Shown here: positions 1-11,900 of the stretch, piece after piece
How positions within the stretch are numbered: the stretch's first letter is position 1
Layout: each line of letters begins with the position of its first letter
Assembly (NCBI RefSeq): GCF_963678635.1
Contig: NW_026971708.1
Coordinates: 62,001 to 126,000 of the forward strand
Length of the DNA: 64,000 bases
Reading direction: 5' to 3'
Origin: Symsagittifera roscoffensis
Lineage: Eukaryota; Xenacoelomorpha; Acoela; Convolutidae
The notes under the pieces: model-generated
Seen by the model: only the letters and a program-made list of their open reading frames with translations
What the model was told of the DNA's origin: nothing
Databases searched by the model: none
Position numbers and translations under genes: made by a program

Positions 1-540
1 TTAATATCGGAGTAAAATAAACACGTTCAGTGCATTACAACAGCAAAAATCTCGTTAATGTCTTTTAAAAGTGTCTCGGCACCGGGCCTCCAATTCCGAC
101 CTCTCCCAGAGATAATGTTGTTATCTTTCAGTTTTTGTAGCACGGGAGGGTTCGGATCCGTCCCGAATGTCCCACAGGACTTTTTTCCCGCTATCTTCTG
201 CTGATAAACTCCTTGTCGTATCCTCGTGTTTCGACAAAACTCTTCGTATATCTTCTACCTCCTTTTTTGTATCGACTATTTTCCGTCTTGCAATCGGTTG
301 TTCTGTTTTTTCGTTTGTTTTAGGTCAAAATGACCGTTTTTCGATTTCTCAGAAAAGTTCCAGTCTGAATTGAAATTTTGAAAATTTAAATTGCTGTAAC
401 ATTCTGAGCCTCCTTTTATTGCGACTTTGATAATAACGCCTTTAATGTTCTTCTCGGCGTGCGTCGGAAGGTTCGACTGTGCCATCCGGGAGAATGGCAC
501 ACTGATATGCTTTCAGTGTCCGAGATGTGAGGTTTGATAG
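1..540. other. Non-coding, nothing recognised
   Basis: AT-rich sequence with no convincing gene, motif or repeat boundary. The short open frames here lack any family resemblance and look like chance. Confidence 0.5.
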
Positions 541-3500
541 ATGAAGTTTTAAAACGAAAGCCTAATTTGAAAAAATATATATTGCAAATTGAAATTCTTG
601 GTCATAGTTGAAGATTTTACCTCCTAGTTTGACCGCTCAAATTGTATTTCTCTTTGAGATATGACGAGTTTTTGTTTTTTGCAAAAAAAAAAAATTCAAA
701 GTTTTTTGAAAAACCGTTTTCGAAAAAACCCAATTTATCTCACATGAATCTAAAATTGGACAATTTTCTTTTATGCAAGTTGGCTAGTTAATTCAATTGT
801 GAAATAGTTATTGATTTTTTCAAAGGCTCGCTTTACTTGTTATTTTTTCCCTTGAATAAGTGAAGGCTTCTATCGAATTCAACGTTAATTGTAAGATTCT
901 GAGTTCAGCATGCAGTTTCACAATACATCTGTTCGAATGCGATTTATAGTTCTACGGGATTCTACTATATTTGCAATGCAACTTTCGTTTCAGCGTTTTT
1001 TTCCTAAGTTAGAATTAGCAACTTTTTGATGAGATGCTGTCATACTTCCACAGGAGTTGCGAACTTGGCCACACAATATTAATTCTCATAATTTTTTAGT
1101 TTTTGGGAAGTGACGATTTGATACTTTTTTTTCAAAATTTTCCGAAGAAAAACAGATTCAAAAATTTTCCCAAATATAGAAATTTTCGAAAATTTTGTGG
1201 GGTGCGGTCAGTATAACTTCTTGGGTTTCAAAAATTGCCTCTAAAATTGACTGCTGAATGATTTTAGTTTTCGAGATCTCAGGTTTGATATATGAATTTT
1301 TAAAAAGTTAAAAAGTTTCAGAAAGCCTAAGTTGGAAAAATGGAAAAATTACCTCTTAAAATCGGAATTTCTTGGCCCCAAGATGGGATGATGTCGAAAA
1401 AAAAATCAAATACGTGCAGATGTTGTCTCATAAATTGAATGCTTAAACTCTATTAGTTTTCGAGACATGACGTGGTTATGTTTTTTTCAAAGTTTTTTGA
1501 AAAGGCTTTAAAAAAAATTCAAATTCTCCCTTACTAAAACGTAATATTTAAAAGTATTTTTTATGCATGTGGGCTAGTTCATTCAACAGTAAAAAACCTA
1601 ATGAGTTTTCAGAGGTTTGAATTGCTTGTTGTTTTTTTCCTTGAATCAGTTTACGCTTCTTTCTATCTATTCATCCATACATTATTTCACTTGTCGCATC
1701 TTAAAATTCCAATACCTGATAGCGTTTGAATTGCTTGCTGAAGTCCACGTTGATTGCAAGTTTTTGAGTTTATCATGCAGTTTTACCATACATCTGTTCA
1801 AGCGCGAATTTATAGTTCTTCGCGATTTTCCCCTATTTGCAATGCCGATTTTGTTTCAGTGTTTTTTTCCACAAATTGAAGTTACAAGCCTTATAATGAG
1901 ATGCTGTCAGAGTTCCACAGTGGTTGCAAACTTGGACTCATAAAATTAATAATCGTATTTTTTCTAATTAATGAGATATGACGATTTCGATGTTTTTTTT
2001 TTCAAAAATTTCCCAAAAAAAAACTTTCAAAAATCTTTGCAAAATTTGAAATTCTCAAACCTTTCTTTGGACGCTCTGTTTATTCTCATGGGTTTCAAAA
2101 GTTGCTCTCAATTGTGACTGCGCAAAGTTTTTTGTTTTTCGAGATCTGAGGTTTGTTATATGAGTTTTAAAAAAAATGCCGAAATCTTAATTTGAAAATA
2201 CATCTTAAAATTGGAATTTCTTGGCCATATGATGGGGCGATGACAACAAATTTCCAAAAAAAAACAGATTTTGCTGCCCATTTTGACTGCAAAAATCAAA
2301 TTTGTTGGCCATATGATGGGGCGATGACAACAGCTTTCAAAAAAATACAGATTTTGCTTCCTAATTTGACTGCAAAAATCATATGAATTTCCCAGATATG
2401 ACGTGCTTCGAATTTTTGTTAAAAAATTTTTTGTTTGAAAGTTTTTCGAGAAACAACTTTCAATAATTTCAAAGTCTATCTCTCTGGAATATAAGTTGTT
2501 ACTTTTCTTTTATGCTAGTGGGCTTGCAAATTCAAATGCGAGGTACCGATCTTTCCAGCCATACATTATGTCACTTGACACATGATAAAATTCCAATAAA
2601 TGATAGGTTTAAAATGCTTGCTGAAGTCAACGTAATATTCAACAAAATTTTAATACCAGTTTTTTTACTTTCATTTTTAATCCATGCGAAATATTGATTG
2701 CAAGTCTCTAAGTGCATCATGCAGTTACACCATACTTTTATTCGAGCGCAAGTTTATAGCTCTGAGAGATTTTCTGTCTAATTGAATTATGCAACCATCT
2801 GATGAGATGCTGTCATAGTTCTACAGTTGTTGCGAACTTGGCCTCACAAAATTGATACTCTTATATCTTCAGTTATTGGGATATGACGATTTCGATAATT
2901 TTTATAAGTTTCGAAAAAAAAAAACAGATTCGAAACCTTTGCAAACTTTGAAATTCTCTTACATTTTGTGGGGTGCGGTCAGTATGTTCTCATGGGCTTC
3001 AAAAGTTGCCTCCAAAGTTGACTTCTCAAATGCTTTTAGTTTTCGAGATGTGAGGTTTGATATATGAGTTTTTAAAAAGTTTCCGAAATTAAGTTTGAAA
3101 AAAATACTTCAAAATTGGAATTTCTGGGCCTTATGATGAGGTGATGCCAAACATTTTCCAATAGTTGAAAATTTTGTCTTCCAATTTGACTGCTCGATTT
3201 CTGTTAGTCTTCGAGTATGACGAGTTTATAGTTTTTTCAAACCTTTTTGATTTTTTCAAAAGTTATTCAAAAAACAGCTTTCAGAAAAATCAAACTCTTA
3301 CTGGAATGTTAAGTTTGATAATATTCTTTTATGCAAGTCGGCTTGTTAAAATTCTAGCTGATAGCGTTTAAATGCTTGCTAAGTGAACGTTTTATAAAAA
3401 AAATAAAAAAGAATTGAAATTTTTTTCATGCATGCCAGCTATGGATTCAAATCTCCTACAATTCCTAGTTAATCACGCAGTTTCACCAGACATCTGATCG

Positions 3501-6500
3501 AGTGCGAAATTTTAGTTCTACGGATTTTTCCCTTATTTGCAATGCCACTTTCGTTTCAGTTTTTTTTTTCAAAAATTGAAGTTAGCATTTTTATAATGTC
3601 AGAGATCCAGAGGTTGCGAACTTGGCTTCACATTATATTTACTCATTTATTTTTAGTTATTGAGATAAACAAAAATTTCCAAAAAAAAGTAATTTTTGAC
3701 CAGAATGACATTATTTTGTTCAAAAGAAGAAAAGGCGTTCGATATGTTCAAATTGATAATTAGTAACCTTATCTCTGAAAAAGAACGAAAAAGGAATGAG
3801 TATTTCGAGATAACGGAAGTCTTTTCAAATTTTTGTTTTTCGCGTGCATGACACCTAACAATTTTGTTTTCGCAAAAACTGAAAATGCGCGAAACTCAGA
3901 ACAACGATTTTTGCTGTGAAAACAACTATACTGAAAAACTACCATACGAACGTAAGACAGCGATCGAGAGAATATTGGCGAAAGAAGCTCTCCGAGTTGC
4001 ACCGTTGAAATTGTCGCTGGACGCATTTTGAAAATGCTGACGGGAAGAATCAATACCTACCCGTTCTGGAAGTGTAGAAGGAGCTTTTTTTACGAAGACC
4101 AAAAAACCAGAAGGGAATCTCGCTTCATTGCAAAACTCCCGTTTTAACAACTTCAAATTTCCCGAATTGTCCTGAATTTAGTTTGAGACAATCCAAACTC
4201 GTTTTCGGATCATGAGAAGCTTGGAGTTGAGGGAAAGGGATGATCCATCTGTGATGGATAGGATAATTTTTTCTACTGTACAAAATTTATATTAATTCAA
4301 TAGTAATAACGTATCAGACCTGTTTTTAGGAGTGACCTCGTGCTCTGGGGATACTGAGACCCAGCCATGAGCTCACTATTTTACATGTAAGTTAAATTAA
4401 ATTGCGCGGGTCTGCTGATAGCCTTTAAGCAAAAACTTGTGTCGACTCGATGTTACGAGAACCCCATTGAATTGGCTAGAGTAGAGACGGTTAAAAGCAT
4501 GTAAAGTGCGCTTTAGACACAAGCCAATCGTTCTTTATTTTCAATTGGTATAAACTTTCGGGCGAACGTTACAAAACCTGAGTTTTGAAGTCTTCACAAA
4601 AATCGAAACTCTCAAACATGTGGTGGCATGCTGTCAGGATATTCTCATGGATTGCAAATCTTGAATTTCTTCCAGTAGTAGCCGATTTCCAGTAGTTGCT
4701 GCTGTTGCTTCCGAATATGACTACTCAAATCCTAATAGTTTTTGAGATATGATGTTTTATGATTTTTTCTGTTATTTGAGACGACAAAGGCTTTTGCTTT
4801 AAATCATCTCGGGACCTGTTTTTTGACAAACTAGTATGTTTCTGCCATTCGGACTGTTGTCCGTCTGTTCATTTTTGTCGGCTCAGTTCCCGTACCTGGA
4901 CCCTTTCTGAAGGTTCAGCTGTCTTCTAAGTTCCTCAATACAATTTCTAAAGCCCCATTGGTGGAGATAATTGAGTTGCGGATTTTCTTTTCTTGCGGAT
5001 TTTTTTTTCTTCAGTTTTCTGCTCTCTTCGTCTCTTTGCACTGAGAGTTTAGTTATGCAATGATTGTGCTCGCGTTTTTAATTCGGAACATAATCGTTGA
5101 ATCATTTTTTCGAATCTGCACTTTCGTTAACCAACAACAGTCCTTTATCGAGCATGTTTGCATTTCTCATACCCGTTCTTTATAATGTTTTTTTTTCAGG
5201 TGTTTGTAAAATTACGAGGTGCTATTCGGTATAGTTTAGTTTTTCGTTTGTCGGATGATTTTTTTTTGTATATAATTAGTGGCATCATTTTGCATCGTTG
5301 AATGAGCACAACAATTTTCTTAAACATTTGAGTCTGTTTAGGGGTAATTTAACTTTTTTATGTCATGTTTATTGAAAGTATTTTTTTTGGCTCAACGGAA
5401 GTCTGTTGTTAATTTTTGAATTTAATAGCGCTTTGTTTCTATGCAAATTTAATTTTCCTTTTTCTCATTTGCAATCATTTTTCTAAAAGTGAACTTTATT
5501 CAAGAAAAATATACAGAAAGTTTGGTAGATCAGGCTTTTCTCGATTTTTTTAATTTTTTTTACTAAGCGGGTTCTGTCTCAATTTCTGTCTGCTAGTTTG
5601 TCTTGGTTTGTTTTAGCTGTTGCTTTGACTCAGCCTTTAATTTTTTGATCCTCTTTAGCTTAGTGCTAGAGTAATCTCAGAGGTTGCAGATAAGGCATCC
5701 AAATATGACTGCTCAAATCTTATTGGTTTCCGTGCTATGTCAATTTTTTTGTTCAGAAGTTTTCTTTAGAAAAAAAATTGATTGATGTTTAAAATTAAAT
5801 ACTCAGGTTGAAAAGTTTAATATGTTTGAATTAATCTGTAATGTCACCTAGTTTATCATTAGTAATCCAACAGTGAAATGCTGCCAGGGTTCCATCAGGG
5901 TTTGTTAGTTTGGCCTTCAAACATGAAGATCCGACAACTTCATTTTAGTCTATGAGATCCGACAACTTTTGTGATTGTTTCAGTTTTTTTTTTAGAAAAT
6001 TTGAAAGTCCCAACCCTGTAGTTGGGCGCTGTCAGGATACTCTCACTGGTTTCAGATCTTGTCTCCGAGTTTGGCTGCTCAAATCATCTTAGTTTCCGAG
6101 ATATGCCGTTTTCAATAATTTTTCAAAATTTTTGTTAATTTCTGAAAAAATTTGGAAATATGGAACTTCGCAAATCTATAGCTGTATGACGCCATGGTAT
6201 TCTCAAAATTCGCCCATCATGCCTGTGAGCTTAACTGCTCAATTCCTCTTATTTTTCAAAACATGTCGTTTAAGAGCTTCAAAACTTTTTAAAAAAATCC
6301 TCACAAACTTTAAGTTCTCATGAAATTTTATACGTGGACTCCAGATATGACTGCTCTACTTATTTTCCGAAATAGGACGTTTTTTGTTTTTTTTCTTCAA
6401 ATTTCAAAAAAAAAAAATCAAAATTTGAAATTGCCGGCTCTTTAGTAGGGTGATGTCAGGGTACAACCAGTAGTTGTAGATGTGACCTTCATCTTAATAC

Positions 6501-6520
6501 TTTGCGCAGTTTTCTTTCAT
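540..6520. repeat. Diverged satellite-like tandem array
   Basis: The same phrases return in the same order throughout this stretch: a 'gatgagatgctgtca' block followed by 'gttgcgaacttggc' (near 1029, 1895, 2803 and 3595, weaker near 5877); a 'tgactgctcaaat...ttttagttttcgagat' block (many copies); and a 'ggaatttcttggcc' block (near 1366, 2211, 2297, 3116). The large period is roughly 850-900 bp in the first 3.7 kb. The blocks resemble one another, which suggests shorter monomers of about 100-150 bp grouped into a higher-order unit and then decayed. The part from about 3760 to 4560 is largely free of these blocks. No open frame here looks coding. Confidence 0.6.
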
Positions 6521-6920
6521 TTTACGGAAATTCACATTTTTTTTATGATTTCAGAAAATTCCATTAAACTACGGAAAAATAGGGAAAGTGAATATGAAAA
6601 GTGCAGTTCTATGCTTTCGGCCGTCTTAGGGTTTTATTTCTGAGTTAAAGCTCTGAAACCCAGTAGTTCCGTAGATATGTCCATTCTGGTGAAAAAAGAA
6701 CCTAAAGTCGAAATTAATCTTACTGGTGCTGGTGCCTTATTTTTTTTTTTTTTTTTTTCAAATAACTTATCTTAAAGCAATTTTCACGCTTATCAATCTG
6801 TTTGAAGTACATAAGGTGAAACTTACGAGCTAGATTTGCTGATGGTAATAATCTGTTAATGTACGAGCTTTGATCGATGCCGCCTATAAATTTAGTGTTT
6901 AAACCTTTGGTACATTTTTC

Positions 6921-6930
6921 CATATTTCAG
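6921..6930 (+). promoter_or_regulatory. Splice acceptor abutting the BRD8-like start codon
   Basis: The sequence 'catatttcag' ends immediately before ATG at 6931. It fits either an intron in the 5' UTR or a spliced-leader trans-splice acceptor. The sequence alone does not decide between them. Confidence 0.5.
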
Positions 6931-7953
6931 ATGAATTGGACAACTCTGTCTAGCTTAGCTCTCGTTGAGATCTGCCAGAAAAATGAAGAAGACGTTAGCG
7001 ATAAAGCTTTTGATATCGTTTCACAAGGATTGAATAATTTTCTGCGAGACAACATTGGTGTTTGTCACGAAGCTTCAGCTAGTGATTGTAAGCAGCAGAT
7101 TGAATTATTGAAGTCACAGCAGGGATTTGAAAAGTTTGATCAAACCAGTTTGGATATTGTTCGAAGAAAATTGAGTGCTAAACGATTAAGTGAGATTGAG
7201 TTAGAGTTAGAACAAGTAATTGATGAGTATAATGCCGTTAAAGCTGAACTGGGTGAAGTTTCTAAACAAGACCAAGATGGTGACCAAGATGAGCTAGACC
7301 TGAAGTCAGAGAATTATATTGATGCAGAAGATCTGAATATATCAGGCTTGATACAAGAGTTAGCAGCATCTGATGACTCTGATTTTCTAGACAACCCCAT
7401 TTCACGCGTAGAACCAAAACAAGAATTTTCAGAACCTCAAGTTGAAGACGACATTATGGTAATCGAACTTGATAGCAAAACTCCCAAAGAAAAATGCAAC
7501 CAAATCATTGCGGCAAATTCGAGTCAGGTAGTTGAAGAAGATGACAGGTCGTATAAACAATGGAAAAAATCAATTCTAGTACTTCTGAAGGGCATATCCA
7601 ATCATAAATGGGCGCATGTGTTTTCGCACCCTGTAACTGATGATATAGCGCCTAGTTATTCTAAAGTAGTGTCTCATCCGATGGATTTGACAGCCATTCG
7701 GAAACGAATCGATTCGGGAATCATAAGAAGTGATCTGGAGTTCGCGCGAGATGTGTTGTTGATGTTTCAAAATGCATTCATATACAACAATTCTGACCAT
7801 GAAATTTACAAACTAGCAATCGAAATGCAGAACGATTGCCTGGTCCTGATGCAGCAGCAGTTTGGTGCGTCCTTTTTTATGAAATACGAAATTGATGCTC
7901 CAGAAACTAGACAGCCTAGAACAAGAACTTTGAAAAACTTTGATAAATTTTAA
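6931..7953 (+). CDS. BRD8: BRD8-like bromodomain protein (NuA4/TIP60 complex)
   Basis: A 340-codon single-exon frame. BRD8 is the acetyl-lysine-reading subunit of the NuA4/TIP60 histone acetyltransferase complex in the nucleus. The N-terminal ~115 residues match the BRD8 pattern: MNWTTLSSLALVEICQ, then a helical 'RRKLSAKRLSEIELELE' stretch like the BRD8 coiled coil. An acidic linker follows (about residues 115-200). The bromodomain covers about residues 210-320. It has 'HPVTDDIAPSYSKVVSHPMD' (ZA loop), 'DVLLMFQNAFIYNNSDHEIY' and the acetyl-lysine-binding Asn in the YNN motif. I chose the ATG at 6931 because 'catatttcag', a good 3' splice acceptor, sits directly before it; the frame is open further upstream but not conserved. 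It is short for the family, since vertebrate BRD8 is about 900 or more residues. An AATAAA lies about 30 bp after the stop. Confidence 0.85.
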   Translation: MNWTTLSSLALVEICQKNEEDVSDKAFDIVSQGLNNFLRDNIGVCHEASASDCKQQIELLKSQQGFEKFDQTSLDIVRRKLSAKRLSEIELELEQVIDEYNAVKAELGEVSKQDQDGDQDELDLKSENYIDAEDLNISGLIQELAASDDSDFLDNPISRVEPKQEFSEPQVEDDIMVIELDSKTPKEKCNQIIAANSSQVVEEDDRSYKQWKKSILVLLKGISNHKWAHVFSHPVTDDIAPSYSKVVSHPMDLTAIRKRIDSGIIRSDLEFARDVLLMFQNAFIYNNSDHEIYKLAIEMQNDCLVLMQQQFGASFFMKYEIDAPETRQPRTRTLKNFDKF

Positions 7954-7982
7954 TATTTGCAAATTTTAGTTGCCTAGTTTTT

Positions 7983-7988
7983 CAATAA
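7983..7988 (+). terminator. Polyadenylation signal of the BRD8-like gene
   Basis: AATAAA about 30 bp downstream of the TAA stop, in 'tttcaataaaaac'. Confidence 0.6.
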
Positions 7989-7989
7989 A

Positions 7990-8915
7990 AACATGAAATT
8001 GAGAATAGTTCTTAAAGAGAGGTGCAGCGTGATCAAATAGAAGTCGTATTTTTCTTGACGCTGAATCACATGATTTGGTTACTTGTACCAGTGAAGTGAA
8101 CCGAGAATCTGGAGACGTTTTTTTTTGCGAGGCCCACGCGACTTGCCACAACATGCTTTTATTATACAAAAATAGATTTAATAACTTAAGTGTCGTAATT
8201 GAGCAGTTATTTTTCTTTCTTCGCTATGCCAAATAAACAAAGAATAACCACAACACAAAATTGAATTCGGATTCGTATCAGAACGTCAGAACGCAAATCA
8301 GTAAGAACAGCGCCTTGTTTTCTCTATCAAAACTCAAACAAGTTGATTTTTAGCTACTTCGTATTCGCTTATTCATTATTCTCATCTGTTTGATTTAAAA
8401 GTCCGATTTTTGACGACATTGTCCCTGGTCCAACTGTCTGAAACTAAACACGTTTGAGCTTAATCTGCACTACTTAATTGTTGGGACCCCCTTCCCCGCA
8501 ACACAAATCGACCGTGTTCTTCATAGACCGAGACCCTCCTAGAACATTGACTCCTCCAAATGGGGGGGGGGGTTCAATTTGGAGCCGGCTGGCATTTTAA
8601 TCCTATAAAGTTTATGCCCACATTTGAAAAAAAAATGCCATTTTTGAGAGCTCCATATAAAAAAAACTGTTTTTTCAATTTAAAAAAAATTCACCTGGAT
8701 TAAAAAACTGACATTTTCTGCCAATTTCTGCCCCCCCCCCCCGCGAGCAATGAAAAACCCCCGGTAATTTTCTACCCACCTCCCCCCGCGAATTACGTAC
8801 TGCAGAGTATCTTTGCTCAGTGCTTGTTACCGACCTTAATTTATTCTGCTTACTTGAGTTTTTAACTCGAGAAATATCAGCTCCCATCGGCATAAAAGTA
8901 AAAAACTTCACAAAA
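7990..8915. other. Intergenic, homopolymer-rich
   Basis: No gene seen. It contains runs of G (8564-8573) and C (about 8732-8742 and 8780-8786). These may be remnants of a G-run-bearing MITE of the kind at 16416-16768, but no paired ends could be found. Confidence 0.4.
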
Positions 8916-11900
8916 ATGGATTTGCAGTTCAGATCAAAAGAAGATTTCTTGAAAGTTTGTGTTGAACTTTTTGATGAACATTGCAAGAGTAAAAGCCTCC
9001 CTCTTTTCTTCCCAGACCAAAACAAAACTGAAACACAATACTTTCAGTTGCCTTTAAGTTCTTTCGACGAAGCTGAATGTTCAAGCAACGAAGTTGTCTA
9101 CAATTCCTTGAGAAACCTGAAGGAACCAATTATGGTTATGTTGGGAGTTCATTTTAGTCATTATCATTTCCATATGTTTGAACACAACTTCGACCAGTCG
9201 AACTTAGAAGAATGCTCCAAAACTAAAAAATTTCCAAATTGTGCTCCTGAACATAGGTCAACAATAGTCGGAAAAGCTGATTTTCTTGTGTTTGGTCCTT
9301 CTTATGTCGTAATCATCGATATAATTGACAACGCAGATGTCAGTACTCCCAAGTCTTACTTTGAAGATTTTATTCGGGAAAAAGTCAACAACCAGAGAAC
9401 TATGCTAAGATTCATTCACCAAATAAGCAAAGGAAACCAAACGGGAGAGACAAGCGAAGCATCAACGCTTTTCAAGGTTTTCAGATACATCGCTTTTCCT
9501 CGACGCAACAAAAGCAGTAAAATTTCTCTAGTCCAGGAGACCAGAAACAGCGGAGAAAGAGTAGGAATTATGAAGAAAGCCGAGTTTCATGATTTGGAGG
9601 AGTGGTGGTTTAGTAACGTCCTTGAATCTCAACTGGACCAAGGTGAATATATGCGAGGTAATTTTTTGTTAGTTCAACAAACTCTTTTTACCTTGTGGTG
9701 GTTCAATTATGACGCAAGCAGATGGCAAGCGTGTCCAGTAGATGAACGGGATTTTATCCAAGAGGTTGATTATGTTCAGGGGTCTTCTGCGGCTAGAAGA
9801 AACTATCTAGATTTTCTAGCAGAGAGAAGTGTCATGTTGAGCAGACGAAAATCAGATAAATCGAAAACCTTGAGTTTCAAAAATAAAGAAGATTTCATTG
9901 ATAAAGCGGATAGACTATTTGAACTTAAGTGCAGGGATAAAAATCTGCCGTTGTTTTTTCCCGATAATGGCAATATACATATTGAAATGTTTCCCTTACG
10001 TTCAGATATGTACTCTGATTGCGAAGAGGAAAGTAATAAAATAGTGTACAATGCTTTGAAAAGTATCCAACAGCCTATTTTGGTCCTTCACGGATTGACT
10101 TTTAACCACATCCAGTTTCAATGTGGGAATCCGATAGCTTCAATCCAGAAGTATGCGCTGAAAGTGGAGTTATTCCTAACTGTTCGTTTGAACATAGAGA
10201 AACAATCGTCAGTAAAAGTGACTTCTTAGTATTTGGGCACAGTTACATCGTGATAATTGACGTACATTCAAACAATTCGGTTGAGTCTGGTATAATTCAA
10301 GAAAAAACAAAGTATCAGAAAATTTTTCTTCAGCTAATAGATAGAATTTGTCAACGCAGACAACTAACTGAAAAGAATTATTATCCTCATAATTATTTCA
10401 AAGTTTTCCATTACATTGCTTTCCCTGAACATTCTGATATCTCTGTTCTGGAACAAGGAAGTTGCAGTTATCAGTTTGAAACTATTAAAGGCGACGATTT
10501 TTCGAATTTCAACTACTGGTGGGACAGAAACATCATTGCATCCAAATTTAACCGCGGAAAATGCATGTTAGGAGATTTCAAACTGGTTCAGAAAACAATG
10601 TTTGCATTATGGGCTTTAAGAAACCATGATGAAAAACCGCTAATTGAAACATTAGCTCTTGAATATAACCATCTGATTCACTTAGAAGATTGGCCATGTA
10701 AAACGTTTAGTGATTGGGTTGGTTTTTGTGACATTGGGAATGACTACCTAAACGATATCTGCTCTAAATTTTCAGACAAAATCCTGAAAATTTTTGTTAA
10801 TTCTTGGGGATTATCTCTGTATGCTAATGAGACGAAAGCATTCATTTGCAGGTTGAAGTCTTTCCTTAATGATTTTGTTGAAGTTGTAACACCTACTTTA
10901 ATTGAGAAAGAAATGAAGGAAAGACTGAAATACTTTTCCGTCGGAAAGGAATTGTATGCATCACCTTTTTTTGCTCTTGATGTATACCCGCAAATGGTTC
11001 CCGTTTGTCCGAATCAAAACTACATTGACCTCTATCTAAACGAAGACCAAAATATAGAAGAAGATCAGAAATCAAATGACATTCGAAAACAACAAGACTA
11101 TGAGGCTGAAGTTGTAATGTATCGGGCCCTCGAACTGTTGAAAAATGAAAGTTGCGTTGTTTTACACGGTCTTACATTATCACATTACCAGTACCGGATG
11201 TGGTTGTCGGAACATAATGCAAGAGATTGTCCAAAATGTCACAAAAAACGACTTCAATCTGATGAAGTTGAGAATGACTTTATAGTAATTGGACCAGACT
11301 ACATTGTGCTAATTGAAGTGAAAAATGCAGGAAAAATGCTACAAATGAAGTTAATTTGAAGTTTGCTGAGTCAGCTGAAAAACAACAAGATAAAATAATG
11401 GCGGTTATACAGGGAATAGCGGAAGAGTCACTTAAGAGAGATAAAACAGGAGAAGAGAATCTAGATGTTTCCGTGCGCAAATCTCAGTATTTCAGAGTTC
11501 ATCGTTTTGTGGCGTTTCCTGGAAATATCTTGCAACCAGAAACTAAAAGTGGCGTAATTGGTTGTATCAATGAAAATGATCTGAAACATTTTTCGATTTG
11601 GTGGCAAAAAGAAATCATAGACTGTGATAACAGAAAATTTGTTGAAATAAAGGGGGACATCAGTCAGATAGAAAGTGTCTTACGGGTCCTGTGGGCAACG
11701 AAGCAAGAAGTTTTTGACAGTTCTTTAGCTAATTTCGATAGTGTCGTTTATGACACAGATAAACGGCTCCGAGATAGCAAAATAACATTTGTCAGTAAAA
11801 AAAGGAAACTTCCTTCTTACATCTTTGAATCCGGAGGCATAGAATCTGCGGTTGTAAAAGAAGTTAATGTTTTCAAAGACATCTTGGGCATCAGTTATTT

